Shown here in pieces: positions 25,601 to 32,402 of a stretch of 36,607 nt of DNA. Source of the DNA: Pirellulaceae bacterium (GTDB taxonomy: Bacteria > Planctomycetota > Planctomycetia > Pirellulales > Pirellulaceae). The position numbers and the translations under genes are program-made. Below the pieces are notes generated by a model. That model was given only the letters and a program-made list of their open reading frames with translations. It was not told the origin of the DNA and made no database searches. The stretch spans positions 1 through 36,607 of the forward strand of contig JALCBQ010000013.1 in assembly GCA_028066335.1 (NCBI GenBank), read 5' to 3'. Every line of letters starts with the position of its first letter. Position 1 is the stretch's first letter.

Positions 25601-26041
25601 ATTTATGGCCCGATTCAAGAGCCGACTGCAAGTCTATCTTTTGACGATTTTGATGGAAAGTGGCCAAATATTACGACTCTCAGCTGTGAACTGTTGCAGA
25701 TGACCCGTTTCACTCCTGAGGGGGCAAAACCCTTTGTCCAACTGTTGGCTCAAAATAATGTTAGTCTGGCAAATGCCCAGTTTGAAGCAGCCGCCTCTGA
25801 ATTAACTTATAACGAACAAAAAGACCTTTGGATTATGGGTGGAACCCAGCGGGCACCAGCTATTTTAAAAAGAACCTCGACCTTAGGTGGTGGGCCGATT
25901 GGCAACACGACAGCGATGACAATTTGTTATTGGAAAAGTTTGGGACAAGTTAAGGTCGAAAACACAAAGAGTATTCAGTTCGACCAGATTCGAATCGGTT
26001 CGCAAAATCGAGGTACGGGTCACTCGGCGATTAAAAACTAA
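22625..26041 (+). CDS. giant membrane-anchored LptC/LptA-like protein
   Basis: A 1138-residue protein with one amino-terminal membrane anchor (about 19-40, FLGWLAVLGIYFLYTLLLV) and a long periplasmic part. Several segments look like the LptA/OstA fold: about 309-355 (CAGSFEVDFRKQVASFHERV), about 397-430 (RIQCRGMRYDLLTDQLTL), about 507-538 (FLGNVHTTMEGQGEFWAENI) and about 821-864. In each, a strand-rich unit carries a 'G-N-V' or 'hERV' turn and a charged 'l-e-a-e' strand. The kdsD-kdsC-X order is the locus of lptC in proteobacteria, so I infer a lipopolysaccharide bridge protein. No ATPase (LptB) follows. The frame starts with TTG at 22625; other TTG or GTG starts lie just inside, and there is no in-frame ATG before the anchor, so the start is uncertain. 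The length is several times that of LptC plus LptA. Confidence 0.75.
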   Translation: MFLKVSLRKNVVSFSLTRAFLGWLAVLGIYFLYTLLLVPWIEPTTEIRRAHGADNANFSQGVFERNPGLRELFPKESWERQKQMVLETDQMIVFTEKYEFVEAMLKLKPCTLVFKQVDEKPASARYFVMRAPDGATLHFDQPISLQNRVFGKIVAGHLKGDIQIHSPETEPGKRDAIDVFTNNLQITRKVNSQGEFVGTSLSSHGNIDFRLGEHVGKGRYLTIEMVESNGKEGVTTSQESSSLRKLESLEIAEVDYFRLSLPENQLFKKESSGLSATTGTISSSSPVTDQGQNLAAAEPKSPTTVEITCAGSFEVDFRKQVASFHERVRVDHEQTPGETDRLECEKLELFFDNETLKPTDVATQKVSPEKTDSPLGKPRLVVATGNPVRFSSMAHETRIQCRGMRYDLLTDQLTLKSDKKSPKVVLEQPQHYFEAVELQYQLGEKNQLGKLWAGGPGIYRCVVTNNGEELLGNPVVATTSIDSSASAKLFTTIWQKELYLYPDEEGVPVLSFLGNVHTTMEGQGEFWAENIHIWLRQVALREDNRHVHETLSSGGKLAYRPDRMLAKGKVSFDTISFSGATPELKLWFLWDEVSSSATNAGVPSEGVAWLEKNRVRTTSYIESGRRFGRELTLVSNDMTGNSKKVKVTALKPTMNPRSSFMQSVADQAKFHLTGNQILGQIYCETGRCELQKAKVVGAVRLTQLPQNQLGQIITEDLLTVTGNELDILQVTGGDSGVISVRGEPAHVVYGEMEFLSSNLNVDRSTSNIWSEQAGQLILPMNQKMQKPFLGSRLATMEDRSNQTFVGKPVFSSENSVPAEKFNITWQGGLDFDGYQGKLVFTKQVVAQTTTQKVLAHLLRLTLAEPVPLTGKLKKKTELREVYLEGAPLVLENRTFDTRGEWASIERAYLPNLTINHQSGAVVSTGGGNVTVVQKGNSPLSPDRVVAQADRPPQTLGVVDQSSPYYYGKIEYQQGITGNLDLQTLQFHKEVEAIYGPIQEPTASLSFDDFDGKWPNITTLSCELLQMTRFTPEGAKPFVQLLAQNNVSLANAQFEAAASELTYNEQKDLWIMGGTQRAPAILKRTSTLGGGPIGNTTAMTICYWKSLGQVKVENTKSIQFDQIRIGSQNRGTGHSAIKN

Positions 26042-26074
26042 CGATAAGATCTAAGGGGCGACGACTCTTTTGAG

Positions 26075-26821
26075 TTATTCAACAGAGAGAGCTACTTGGT
26101 GAAGGCTGTCGGATAGAAATTGCCCAACGGTTGGCAATTGTTTGCGAAAATAGTTAGCACGGTGCCCATTTGCAGTCGTTTCTAAATCAAGTGTTGCGCG
26201 TACCCCTGAAGCGCTCAGTTTGGTCTTGAGTCGTTGGGCACCATCAGCCCAAAAGGAATCAAGAGGGTCGGTTCCTACCCATTGATAACGTGGCGTTGAG
26301 AATGGTTTGAGCCATTGCAGGGGGGAGTCTTGCCGAAGAGCTTCAGCGTTAGGGTAGAGCTGGTTGAGACCAAACTGTGGATCGTTGAAAAGTTGATAAG
26401 CATCAATCGTTGGAGAAAGGGCAGCCAGAACATGAAACTTCTGGGCATATTTGTAGCCGATTCGTAAAATTCCGGCACCACCCATTTCGTTCCCCAAAAG
26501 TGCCCAATGTACTGGTGCCAAGGCGAAGCTTTGGAGCTCGGCCTCGACGCTTGGAAGAAGTTTTTGAATAAGCCAGTTTTCGGTTGATTCTTCTTCATGA
26601 GGGCGTATTTGATTTGTCCACCAACTCATTTTATCGATAGGAATAAGGCATCCGAAGCTGTGTTTTTCTAGCATCGTTTGCCACGGTTTTTCGAGCCAAT
26701 GAGGAGTTATTGCCGTATCATGAAGGTATAAAACGAGTTGAGTGCATCCGCTTGGGCAGTAGAGAATATAGTCTCTCCCTGAAAGGTTTCTTTTTTCCCA
26801 ACAACCTGGATCAATTGACAT
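26075..26821 (-). CDS. alpha/beta-hydrolase (esterase D-like) lacking the nucleophile serine
   Basis: A 248-residue protein that looks like the esterase D/S-formylglutathione hydrolase family of alpha/beta hydrolases. The nucleophile elbow, usually G-x-S-M-G-G, reads GNEMGG (110-115), so the serine is replaced by glutamate E112. A late histidine H220 in TANGHRANYF and acidic residues D185/D188 in GTDPLD could complete a triad. No signal peptide is present, so it is probably cytoplasmic. The ATG at 26821 follows an in-frame GTG at 26824, and the ATG is chosen. It is divergent from hpt. It could be a pseudoenzyme, or a hydrolase with an altered mechanism. The codons are clear, so this is not a frameshift. 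Confidence 0.75.
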   Translation of the reverse strand: MSIDPGCWEKRNLSGRDYILYCPSGCTQLVLYLHDTAITPHWLEKPWQTMLEKHSFGCLIPIDKMSWWTNQIRPHEEESTENWLIQKLLPSVEAELQSFALAPVHWALLGNEMGGAGILRIGYKYAQKFHVLAALSPTIDAYQLFNDPQFGLNQLYPNAEALRQDSPLQWLKPFSTPRYQWVGTDPLDSFWADGAQRLKTKLSASGVRATLDLETTANGHRANYFRKQLPTVGQFLSDSLHQVALSVE

Positions 26822-26841
26822 CACTCAGACTGCCTCGTATT

Positions 26842-26850
26842 TGGTATAAT
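26842..26850 (+). promoter_or_regulatory. extended -10 promoter for hpt
   Basis: TGGTATAAT is a perfect extended -10 element (TG-n-TATAAT), and no good -35 is present. The start would be near 26857, giving a leader of about 77 bases before the hpt ATG at 26934. Confidence 0.5.
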
Positions 26851-26933
26851 AAGGATAAGCGTTTGGTAGAGGTAAAGGCCACTTTTCAGACGTTAATTCT
26901 ATAAACAAAACAAAACTTTATAAAGTCAGTTTT

Positions 26934-27470
26934 ATGCGTCCACTACTTGAGAGTGACCAATTGCAAAAGGCAATCGCCCAATTTGCACAAACGATCACTG
27001 AAAAATATGAGGGACATTCCTTGATGATCGTGGCGATCTTGGATGGGAGTCTTCTCTTTATGGCCGACCTTATTCGCCAATTGAAGTTACCTGTTCAAAT
27101 TGCAACAATCCACGCCAAAAGTTATGGCCAAGGGACGATTCGTGAAGACCTGCAGATTGGCTTTGCCCACTTGCCCGAATTAAAAGGGAAAGAGGTCCTT
27201 CTACTTGATGATATTTATGATACCGGTCATACTCTCAGTGCGACTCACTCACTTATAAAAGCAAAGGAGCCCGCTTCGTTGGCATCGGTTGTCTTGTTAC
27301 GAAAACATGGTCGCCAAGAGGTTGAGTACGAGCCTGATTACCATCTTTTTGATATTAACGACGAGTTTGTTGTCGGCTATGGGCTTGATTATCGAGGTGA
27401 TTTTAGAAATTTGCCCTATGTTGCAATTATGGAGCCAGGCGATGTCCTCCGGCAGGCCCAGCTCCGTTGA
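26934..27470 (+). CDS. hpt: hypoxanthine phosphoribosyltransferase
   Basis: A 178-residue purine-salvage enzyme that joins hypoxanthine (or guanine) to phosphoribosyl pyrophosphate. The PRPP loop is VLLLDDIYDTGHTL (88-101), with D92 and D93. VAILDGSLLFMADLIRQL (33-50) is the usual amino-terminal pattern, and the base-binding segment is LLRKHGR (K124) followed by EFVVGYGLDYRGDFRNLPYV (144-163). The length fits bacterial Hpt proteins. The start has no Shine-Dalgarno sequence. It has its own extended -10 promoter and lies 61 bases before the glycosyltransferase gene, which it may share a transcript with. Confidence 0.95.
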   Translation: MRPLLESDQLQKAIAQFAQTITEKYEGHSLMIVAILDGSLLFMADLIRQLKLPVQIATIHAKSYGQGTIREDLQIGFAHLPELKGKEVLLLDDIYDTGHTLSATHSLIKAKEPASLASVVLLRKHGRQEVEYEPDYHLFDINDEFVVGYGLDYRGDFRNLPYVAIMEPGDVLRQAQLR

Positions 27471-27531
27471 TCTCGGTTTACATTGGTGAAACAGGGTTGC
27501 CTCGGTTCGCTGATCTTGAACATTTGTACGA

Positions 27532-28632
27532 ATGAGTCGTTTTGTGCCATTACCCCTTCTCTATTTTTTACCTGCATCTGCTTCACCACAAGGAGTTGGT
27601 GTTTTGGCTCAGCTCCTGCGTGCCTTACCCAGAAATAGATGGAGTCCAGTAGTTTTCAGCCTTGCTTCCAAGGAGGCAAATGCAATTCTTGAGAAGGAGG
27701 CACCTCTCTGTACCCTTGGTCAAAAGAGTTCGATCGACACTTTCTCCAGCTCAAGGCGACGCTTTTCGCTTTCGCCATTGTTCATTTACCAGAAACGACT
27801 TCGGGAACTTGCTCCAGCGATTGTACATAATTGGGAAACGACACCTGATTTTACAATGCTCCCGTACCTTTGGGCAGGGAAGCGACATCAACAACAAAAG
27901 GGAATGCACTTTGTCTATAGTCGTCCTTATCTCAATAATAAAGCTTCTTGGATTGAAAAAAAACTGGGAGAAGCTCTTTTACCTCTACCGACAGAGCTAC
28001 CTCCACCGGCAGGTGAGCCTAGTGGCTTGCTCGAAAAATCATCGCCTGAATATGGACGATTAAAAAAAGAATTGACTGATGAACTTGGCTTGCCAACCGA
28101 TGCCTATTTGGCCGTTGCTGGCGGGCCTTTGGTCGCTTCACGAAAGCTCAAAGACCTCATCTGGATGGTCGATCTTTTAGAAGCTTTTTATGAGAAATTC
28201 CACCTTGTTATTTTTGGAAATGGTCCTCAGAAGTGGCGGTTAGACCATTTTCGAAGACAAGTTCACGTTGCCGATCGTGTCCATTTTGTCGACAACCCTT
28301 TCTTGCTGCAAAAGTATCTACCCGTTAGTTCGGCTTATTTGGTAAGTGACGAAAAAGAGCCGCTTAATAGTTGGCTCCTAACAGCGATGGCCTGCAAGGT
28401 TCCGGTTATAGCAGCCAAATCATCTGAGCTGGAAAAACAGTTTCAAGTCGACGATAACATATTATTCTTTACTCCTGCCGATCGGGCCGGCATCGCTCGA
28501 CAGTTGTGGCCCTTACTTGAGAATCCAGATTTTGCCGAGCCCCTGGTTGAAAATGCTAAAAATCTGGTTGAGCAAAAATATACATTGGACCTCATGAGAT
28601 CAAAGTATACTGAGCTTTATAGTCGTTTTTAA
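27532..28632 (+). CDS. GT-B glycosyltransferase (GT4-like)
   Basis: A 366-residue protein with the GT-B layout. The amino-terminal part carries the FLPASASPQGVGVLAQLLRA pattern expected for the acceptor-side domain. The carboxy-terminal domain has LVIFGNGPQKWRLDHF (225-240), HFVDNPFLLQKYL (251-263) and WLLTAMACKVPVIAAKSSEL (281-300). In most GT4 enzymes the last segment begins with an E-x7-E motif, but here the second glutamate is threonine (E276, then T284), and the usual glycine after the cysteine is lysine. It is followed by asnB after 44 bases. I infer a role in a surface or storage glycan, possibly with altered or lost activity. The donor and acceptor are unknown. Confidence 0.8.
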   Translation: MSRFVPLPLLYFLPASASPQGVGVLAQLLRALPRNRWSPVVFSLASKEANAILEKEAPLCTLGQKSSIDTFSSSRRRFSLSPLFIYQKRLRELAPAIVHNWETTPDFTMLPYLWAGKRHQQQKGMHFVYSRPYLNNKASWIEKKLGEALLPLPTELPPPAGEPSGLLEKSSPEYGRLKKELTDELGLPTDAYLAVAGGPLVASRKLKDLIWMVDLLEAFYEKFHLVIFGNGPQKWRLDHFRRQVHVADRVHFVDNPFLLQKYLPVSSAYLVSDEKEPLNSWLLTAMACKVPVIAAKSSELEKQFQVDDNILFFTPADRAGIARQLWPLLENPDFAEPLVENAKNLVEQKYTLDLMRSKYTELYSRF

Positions 28633-28676
28633 AGACGAATGGTAAATTTTAGGCTCTTGGTTAAAGTAGAACATCT

Positions 28677-30635
28677 ATGTGTGGAATTACAGGCGCATTT
28701 TGGCTAGACGATGCGTTTGCTCTTTCTCGGTCGACCCTTGAGCAAATGACCGATTCAATTTCACACCGCGGCCCCGATGAGAGGGGGCTCTATTTTGAGC
28801 CCTCTATTGCCAACCGTTCAGGGGAAAAAATGGGCATCGGTTTAGGGCATCGGCGGCTATCTATTATTGATGTTGCCTGTGGCCACCAACCAATGAAAAG
28901 CATTGATGGTAACACGGTTATTGTTTTTAATGGGGAAATCTATAACCACAATGTTTTACGTAGAGACCTTGAAAAAGAAGGACTTGCCTTTCGAACTAAA
29001 AGTGACACCGAAGTTATTCTGGCTTTATACCAAAAGTTTGGAATCGATTGTTTTGATCATCTCATAGGGATGTTCGCGGTTGCCATCTGGGACAAGAAAG
29101 AGCAGCGACTTGTTTTAGCAAGGGATCGAGCTGGTCAAAAACCACTCTACTATCAACACAAAGAGGGACGACTCGCTTTCGGTAGCGAACTCAAAACGCT
29201 TCTGCAAATACCCACAATTTCAAAAGAGATTTTACCCGAGGCGGTCGATAGTTTTTTAACTTACGGTTACGTCCCCCACCCACTGTCTATTTATCGCGAG
29301 GTTAAAAAACTTTGTCCTGGCGAACGAGTCGTGTTCAGTAAAAATCAGTTCGCAAAAGATAAATATTGGGATATTCATAAGAGCAAAAATAGCAACCTAA
29401 GTGGCGATACTGCAGCAGATAGCCCAGCGCAGAGACTACCGACCAGCGAAGACGAGTATATAGAGCAATTGCAAAAGTTGTTAACCGATGCGGTAACCAT
29501 TCGGATGGAAAGTGAGGTTCCATTAGGCGCTTTCTTGTCCGGAGGGCTTGATAGTTCAATCGTCGTCGCCCTTATGCAGCAACAGAGTTCGAGTCCCGTT
29601 CAAACGTTTAGTATCGGCTTTCCGGTTAAAGAATACGACGAGACACATTATGCCAAGATGGTGGCAAGCCATCTTGGAACCGACCATCACGAGTTAGAGG
29701 TAAAACCTGACATCCTTGCTATCATGGAGAAACTTCTGTGGCATTATGATGAGCCGATGGGAGACAGTTCTGCAATTCCAATGTGGTACCTCTCAGAGTT
29801 TACACGTCGTTATGTAACGGTCGCCCTTTCGGGAGACGGGAGTGATGAGCTTTTTGGAGGTTATTCTCGTTACGCTGGAATTCTTCTTTTGGAGAGGCTT
29901 CGGTTTTTAGGACCTGTGAAGAACTTTCTGGGGTTAAAGTTGTGGCAAAAACTACCAGGTGGTTTTCGACAAAAATCCAGAGTAAGAAAGTTTAAGCGGT
30001 TTAGCGAAATCGCTGGAAAGAGTCCTCTGCAACAACTTCAACATATTATGAGCCTCTTTACAGAAGAGAGACGTAAAAACCTTTACCAAGCCGATTTCCG
30101 AAAGAAGATAGAGAAGAGTCGAGCGAGGACGGCAATGTTTTTAGAGGAGCCGTTTGCCAAGCTGGCCGAAAAGGATCGGCTGACACAACTTTCTTTAACC
30201 GATTTTTTGACTTATCTGCCCGGTGATTTACTGTGCAAAGTCGACATTGCAACAATGGCACATAGCCTTGAGTGTCGATCGCCAATGCTTGACCATCGTG
30301 TTGTCGAACTCGCCGCAAAAATGCCCGAAAAATACAAATATCAAAACGGTAAGGGGAAACAGATTCTTTGGAAAGCCTTTGGCCACCTTTTGCCAAAGGA
30401 GATAGGGAGCCGTAAGAAAATGGGGTTTGCAGTTCCACTCGATTATTGGTTCCGAAATGAACTAAGGGGAGAGCTGTACGAGACGCTTTTTAATCCTCAG
30501 GCAAGATGCCTGGAATACTTTTGCCCAAAAGCGATGAAAAAACTCTTCAGCGAACATATGGAGAATCGGGTCGATCATTGCCAGCGGCTGTGGTCTCTTA
30601 TGCTCTTTGAAAAATGGCTGCAAAAGTGGAGCTAA
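28677..30635 (+). CDS. asnB: asparagine synthetase, glutamine-hydrolysing
   Basis: A 652-residue two-domain enzyme. The amino-terminal class II amidotransferase domain begins MCGITGAF, so C2 after removal of methionine is the nucleophile that takes ammonia from glutamine. It also has SHRGPDERG and GLGHRRLSIID. The synthetase domain has the ATP pyrophosphatase motif LSGGLDSS (287-294) and SGDGSDELFGGYSR. The chain is longer than E. coli AsnB and closer to the planctomycete and exopolysaccharide-linked group, which often sits beside glycosyltransferases. The main reaction is aspartate to asparagine, but related enzymes amidate sugars or other acids. A terminator follows directly, so this is the end of a transcript that may begin at hpt. 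Confidence 0.92.
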   Translation: MCGITGAFWLDDAFALSRSTLEQMTDSISHRGPDERGLYFEPSIANRSGEKMGIGLGHRRLSIIDVACGHQPMKSIDGNTVIVFNGEIYNHNVLRRDLEKEGLAFRTKSDTEVILALYQKFGIDCFDHLIGMFAVAIWDKKEQRLVLARDRAGQKPLYYQHKEGRLAFGSELKTLLQIPTISKEILPEAVDSFLTYGYVPHPLSIYREVKKLCPGERVVFSKNQFAKDKYWDIHKSKNSNLSGDTAADSPAQRLPTSEDEYIEQLQKLLTDAVTIRMESEVPLGAFLSGGLDSSIVVALMQQQSSSPVQTFSIGFPVKEYDETHYAKMVASHLGTDHHELEVKPDILAIMEKLLWHYDEPMGDSSAIPMWYLSEFTRRYVTVALSGDGSDELFGGYSRYAGILLLERLRFLGPVKNFLGLKLWQKLPGGFRQKSRVRKFKRFSEIAGKSPLQQLQHIMSLFTEERRKNLYQADFRKKIEKSRARTAMFLEEPFAKLAEKDRLTQLSLTDFLTYLPGDLLCKVDIATMAHSLECRSPMLDHRVVELAAKMPEKYKYQNGKGKQILWKAFGHLLPKEIGSRKKMGFAVPLDYWFRNELRGELYETLFNPQARCLEYFCPKAMKKLFSEHMENRVDHCQRLWSLMLFEKWLQKWS

Positions 30636-30652
30636 GGCGATAAGTAGAGATC

Positions 30653-30677
30653 ACCCAGAAATATTCTGGGTTTTTTT
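30653..30677 (+). terminator. Rho-independent terminator after asnB
   Basis: ACCCAGAA (30653-30660) and TTCTGGGT (30664-30671) pair perfectly around a 3-base loop and run into seven T residues (30671-30677). It lies 18 bases after the asnB stop. Confidence 0.9.
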
Positions 30678-30781
30678 ATTCTCATTTAGTTGCCGCTACT
30701 AAAGTCGGCAGGGTTCGAGTAGAATGAGCCCTTTCAGGTATACGGGGTTTCTTTTTTCCTGCAGTCTAGGTGGTAAATTTT

Positions 30782-32173
30782 GTGAGTAGTCCTTCGACCT
30801 CGGGTGTCTTTGATCGTAGCCGTGCAAAACAACTGGAGCTTTTTTCAGAGAGTATTAGCTTTGACCATCGCCTTTATAAGCAGGATATACAAGGGTCGCT
30901 GGCTCACGCACAAATGTTGGAAACAATCGGTGTTTTGACCGACCAGGAATATACCCTTATCGAGAAGAATCTCCTGGAAATACAGGGTGAAATTGAAAGG
31001 GGCGAGTTTCCCTTTCAGACTGAGCTCGAAGACATTCACATGCACATTGAGAAGGCACTCACCGATCGGATCGGAGATGCCGGCCGAAAGTTGCATACAG
31101 GACGAAGTCGAAACGATCAAGTTGCAACCGATGCCCGCCTGTGGGTTCGGGAAAGCATCGACCACCTCGATCGCTTGCTCGGAAACTTGCAGGCCGCATT
31201 TTTAACCCGTGCAGAAAACGAACAAGATATTATCTTGCCTGCTTATACGCATCTTCAACGGGCGCAACCAGTTACGGCGGCCCATTACTGGTTGGCCTAC
31301 TGTGAAAAATTCGATCGAGATCGACAACGGCTTGCCGACTGTCGTAAAAGAGTCAATATTTGCAGCCTTGGATCGGCCGCATTAGCGGGAACGACTTTGC
31401 CTCTTGATCGTCATTTTGTCGCTGAAAAACTCGCCTTTAGCGGGATTTCACGAAACAGTTTAGATGTCTCTAGTGACCGTGATTTTATTCTCGAATTTGT
31501 CTTTGCACTTTCCCTAACTGCTGAACACCTAAGTACTTGGGCCGATGAATGGGTGCTCTGGTCGACGGTCGAGTTCGACTTTATCCGGTTACCGCAGAGC
31601 TACTGCACTGGATCGTCGATTATGCCTCAAAAGGTCAACCCCGATTCGCTCGAACTTATCCGTGGAAAAACGGCCCGGGTTATCGGGGCGTTATCGACGT
31701 TACTCGTTCTGGTAAAAGGACTTCCGCTTGCATATAATCGAGATCTTCAAGAGGATAAGGAACCACTTTTTGATGCGTTTGACACCGTCAAGGCATGCCT
31801 TGAAATAGCAACGCCGATCGTTCAAGAAGCGTCTCTTAATGTTTCTAAGATCAATAATAATATAGACTTAGGTTATTTGGACGCGACGACGCTTATGGAG
31901 TATCTTATTCAAAAGGAGATCCCTCAAAGGACTGCCCACCACCTTGTTGGACAAATTGTCCGTGATTGTATAACGCAAGGTATTGCCCTCAAAGAACTTA
32001 CGATAGAGCAGTTCCAGAAGATGCATCCAGCTATTGAGAAGGATATTTTCTCCTATTTGGGTGCTGAAAATGTGGTGAAAGCTTACCAGACATACGGCTC
32101 ATCTAGCCCTGATGAGGTATCCAGGCAGATACAGATATGGGTAGAAAAACTGGCCGATTTTCGCCAGAAATGA
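30782..32173 (+). CDS. argH: argininosuccinate lyase
   Basis: A 463-residue enzyme that splits argininosuccinate into arginine and fumarate, the last step of arginine synthesis. The fumarase-superfamily signature GSSIMPQKVNPD (277-288) carries the catalytic serine in S278/S279. TGRSRNDQVATD (about 104-115) and the helical core LPAYTHLQRAQPVTAAHYW fit the family. The start is the GTG at 30782, because AGGTGG (30768-30773) lies 8 bases before it and the length then fits ArgH. An in-frame GTG at 30770 overlaps that ribosome site. It stands alone after the asnB terminator. No other arg gene is in the window. Confidence 0.95.
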   Translation: MSSPSTSGVFDRSRAKQLELFSESISFDHRLYKQDIQGSLAHAQMLETIGVLTDQEYTLIEKNLLEIQGEIERGEFPFQTELEDIHMHIEKALTDRIGDAGRKLHTGRSRNDQVATDARLWVRESIDHLDRLLGNLQAAFLTRAENEQDIILPAYTHLQRAQPVTAAHYWLAYCEKFDRDRQRLADCRKRVNICSLGSAALAGTTLPLDRHFVAEKLAFSGISRNSLDVSSDRDFILEFVFALSLTAEHLSTWADEWVLWSTVEFDFIRLPQSYCTGSSIMPQKVNPDSLELIRGKTARVIGALSTLLVLVKGLPLAYNRDLQEDKEPLFDAFDTVKACLEIATPIVQEASLNVSKINNNIDLGYLDATTLMEYLIQKEIPQRTAHHLVGQIVRDCITQGIALKELTIEQFQKMHPAIEKDIFSYLGAENVVKAYQTYGSSSPDEVSRQIQIWVEKLADFRQK

Positions 32174-32402
32174 TTCAAATTTTTGGCAAAACGGCTCTCT
32201 TTGGGACCAATAGCTATCCAAATTCTCTTAATTCTGGTCGGAACAATTCTTCGTGCCGGGGGGTGTGCTATATTTTTAGTCTTCTCAAACGGTTTATTTT
32301 TATTATTTTGTTTCTTTTGGCTAATTTAAATAACACATAAACTATCTGTGAATTATCGTTAAGCAATAAGCCCGATCGCTTTTACAAGGTCGACTTCAAA
32401 GC

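Noticed and set aside
30700..30740. GGTTCGAGT sequence resembling a tRNA T-loop
   Set aside because: The flanking bases do not form a T-stem, and no acceptor or anticodon arm is present.
32137..32340. Short open frame overlapping the end of argH
   Set aside because: It starts inside argH and has AT-rich composition without ribosome site or domain features.
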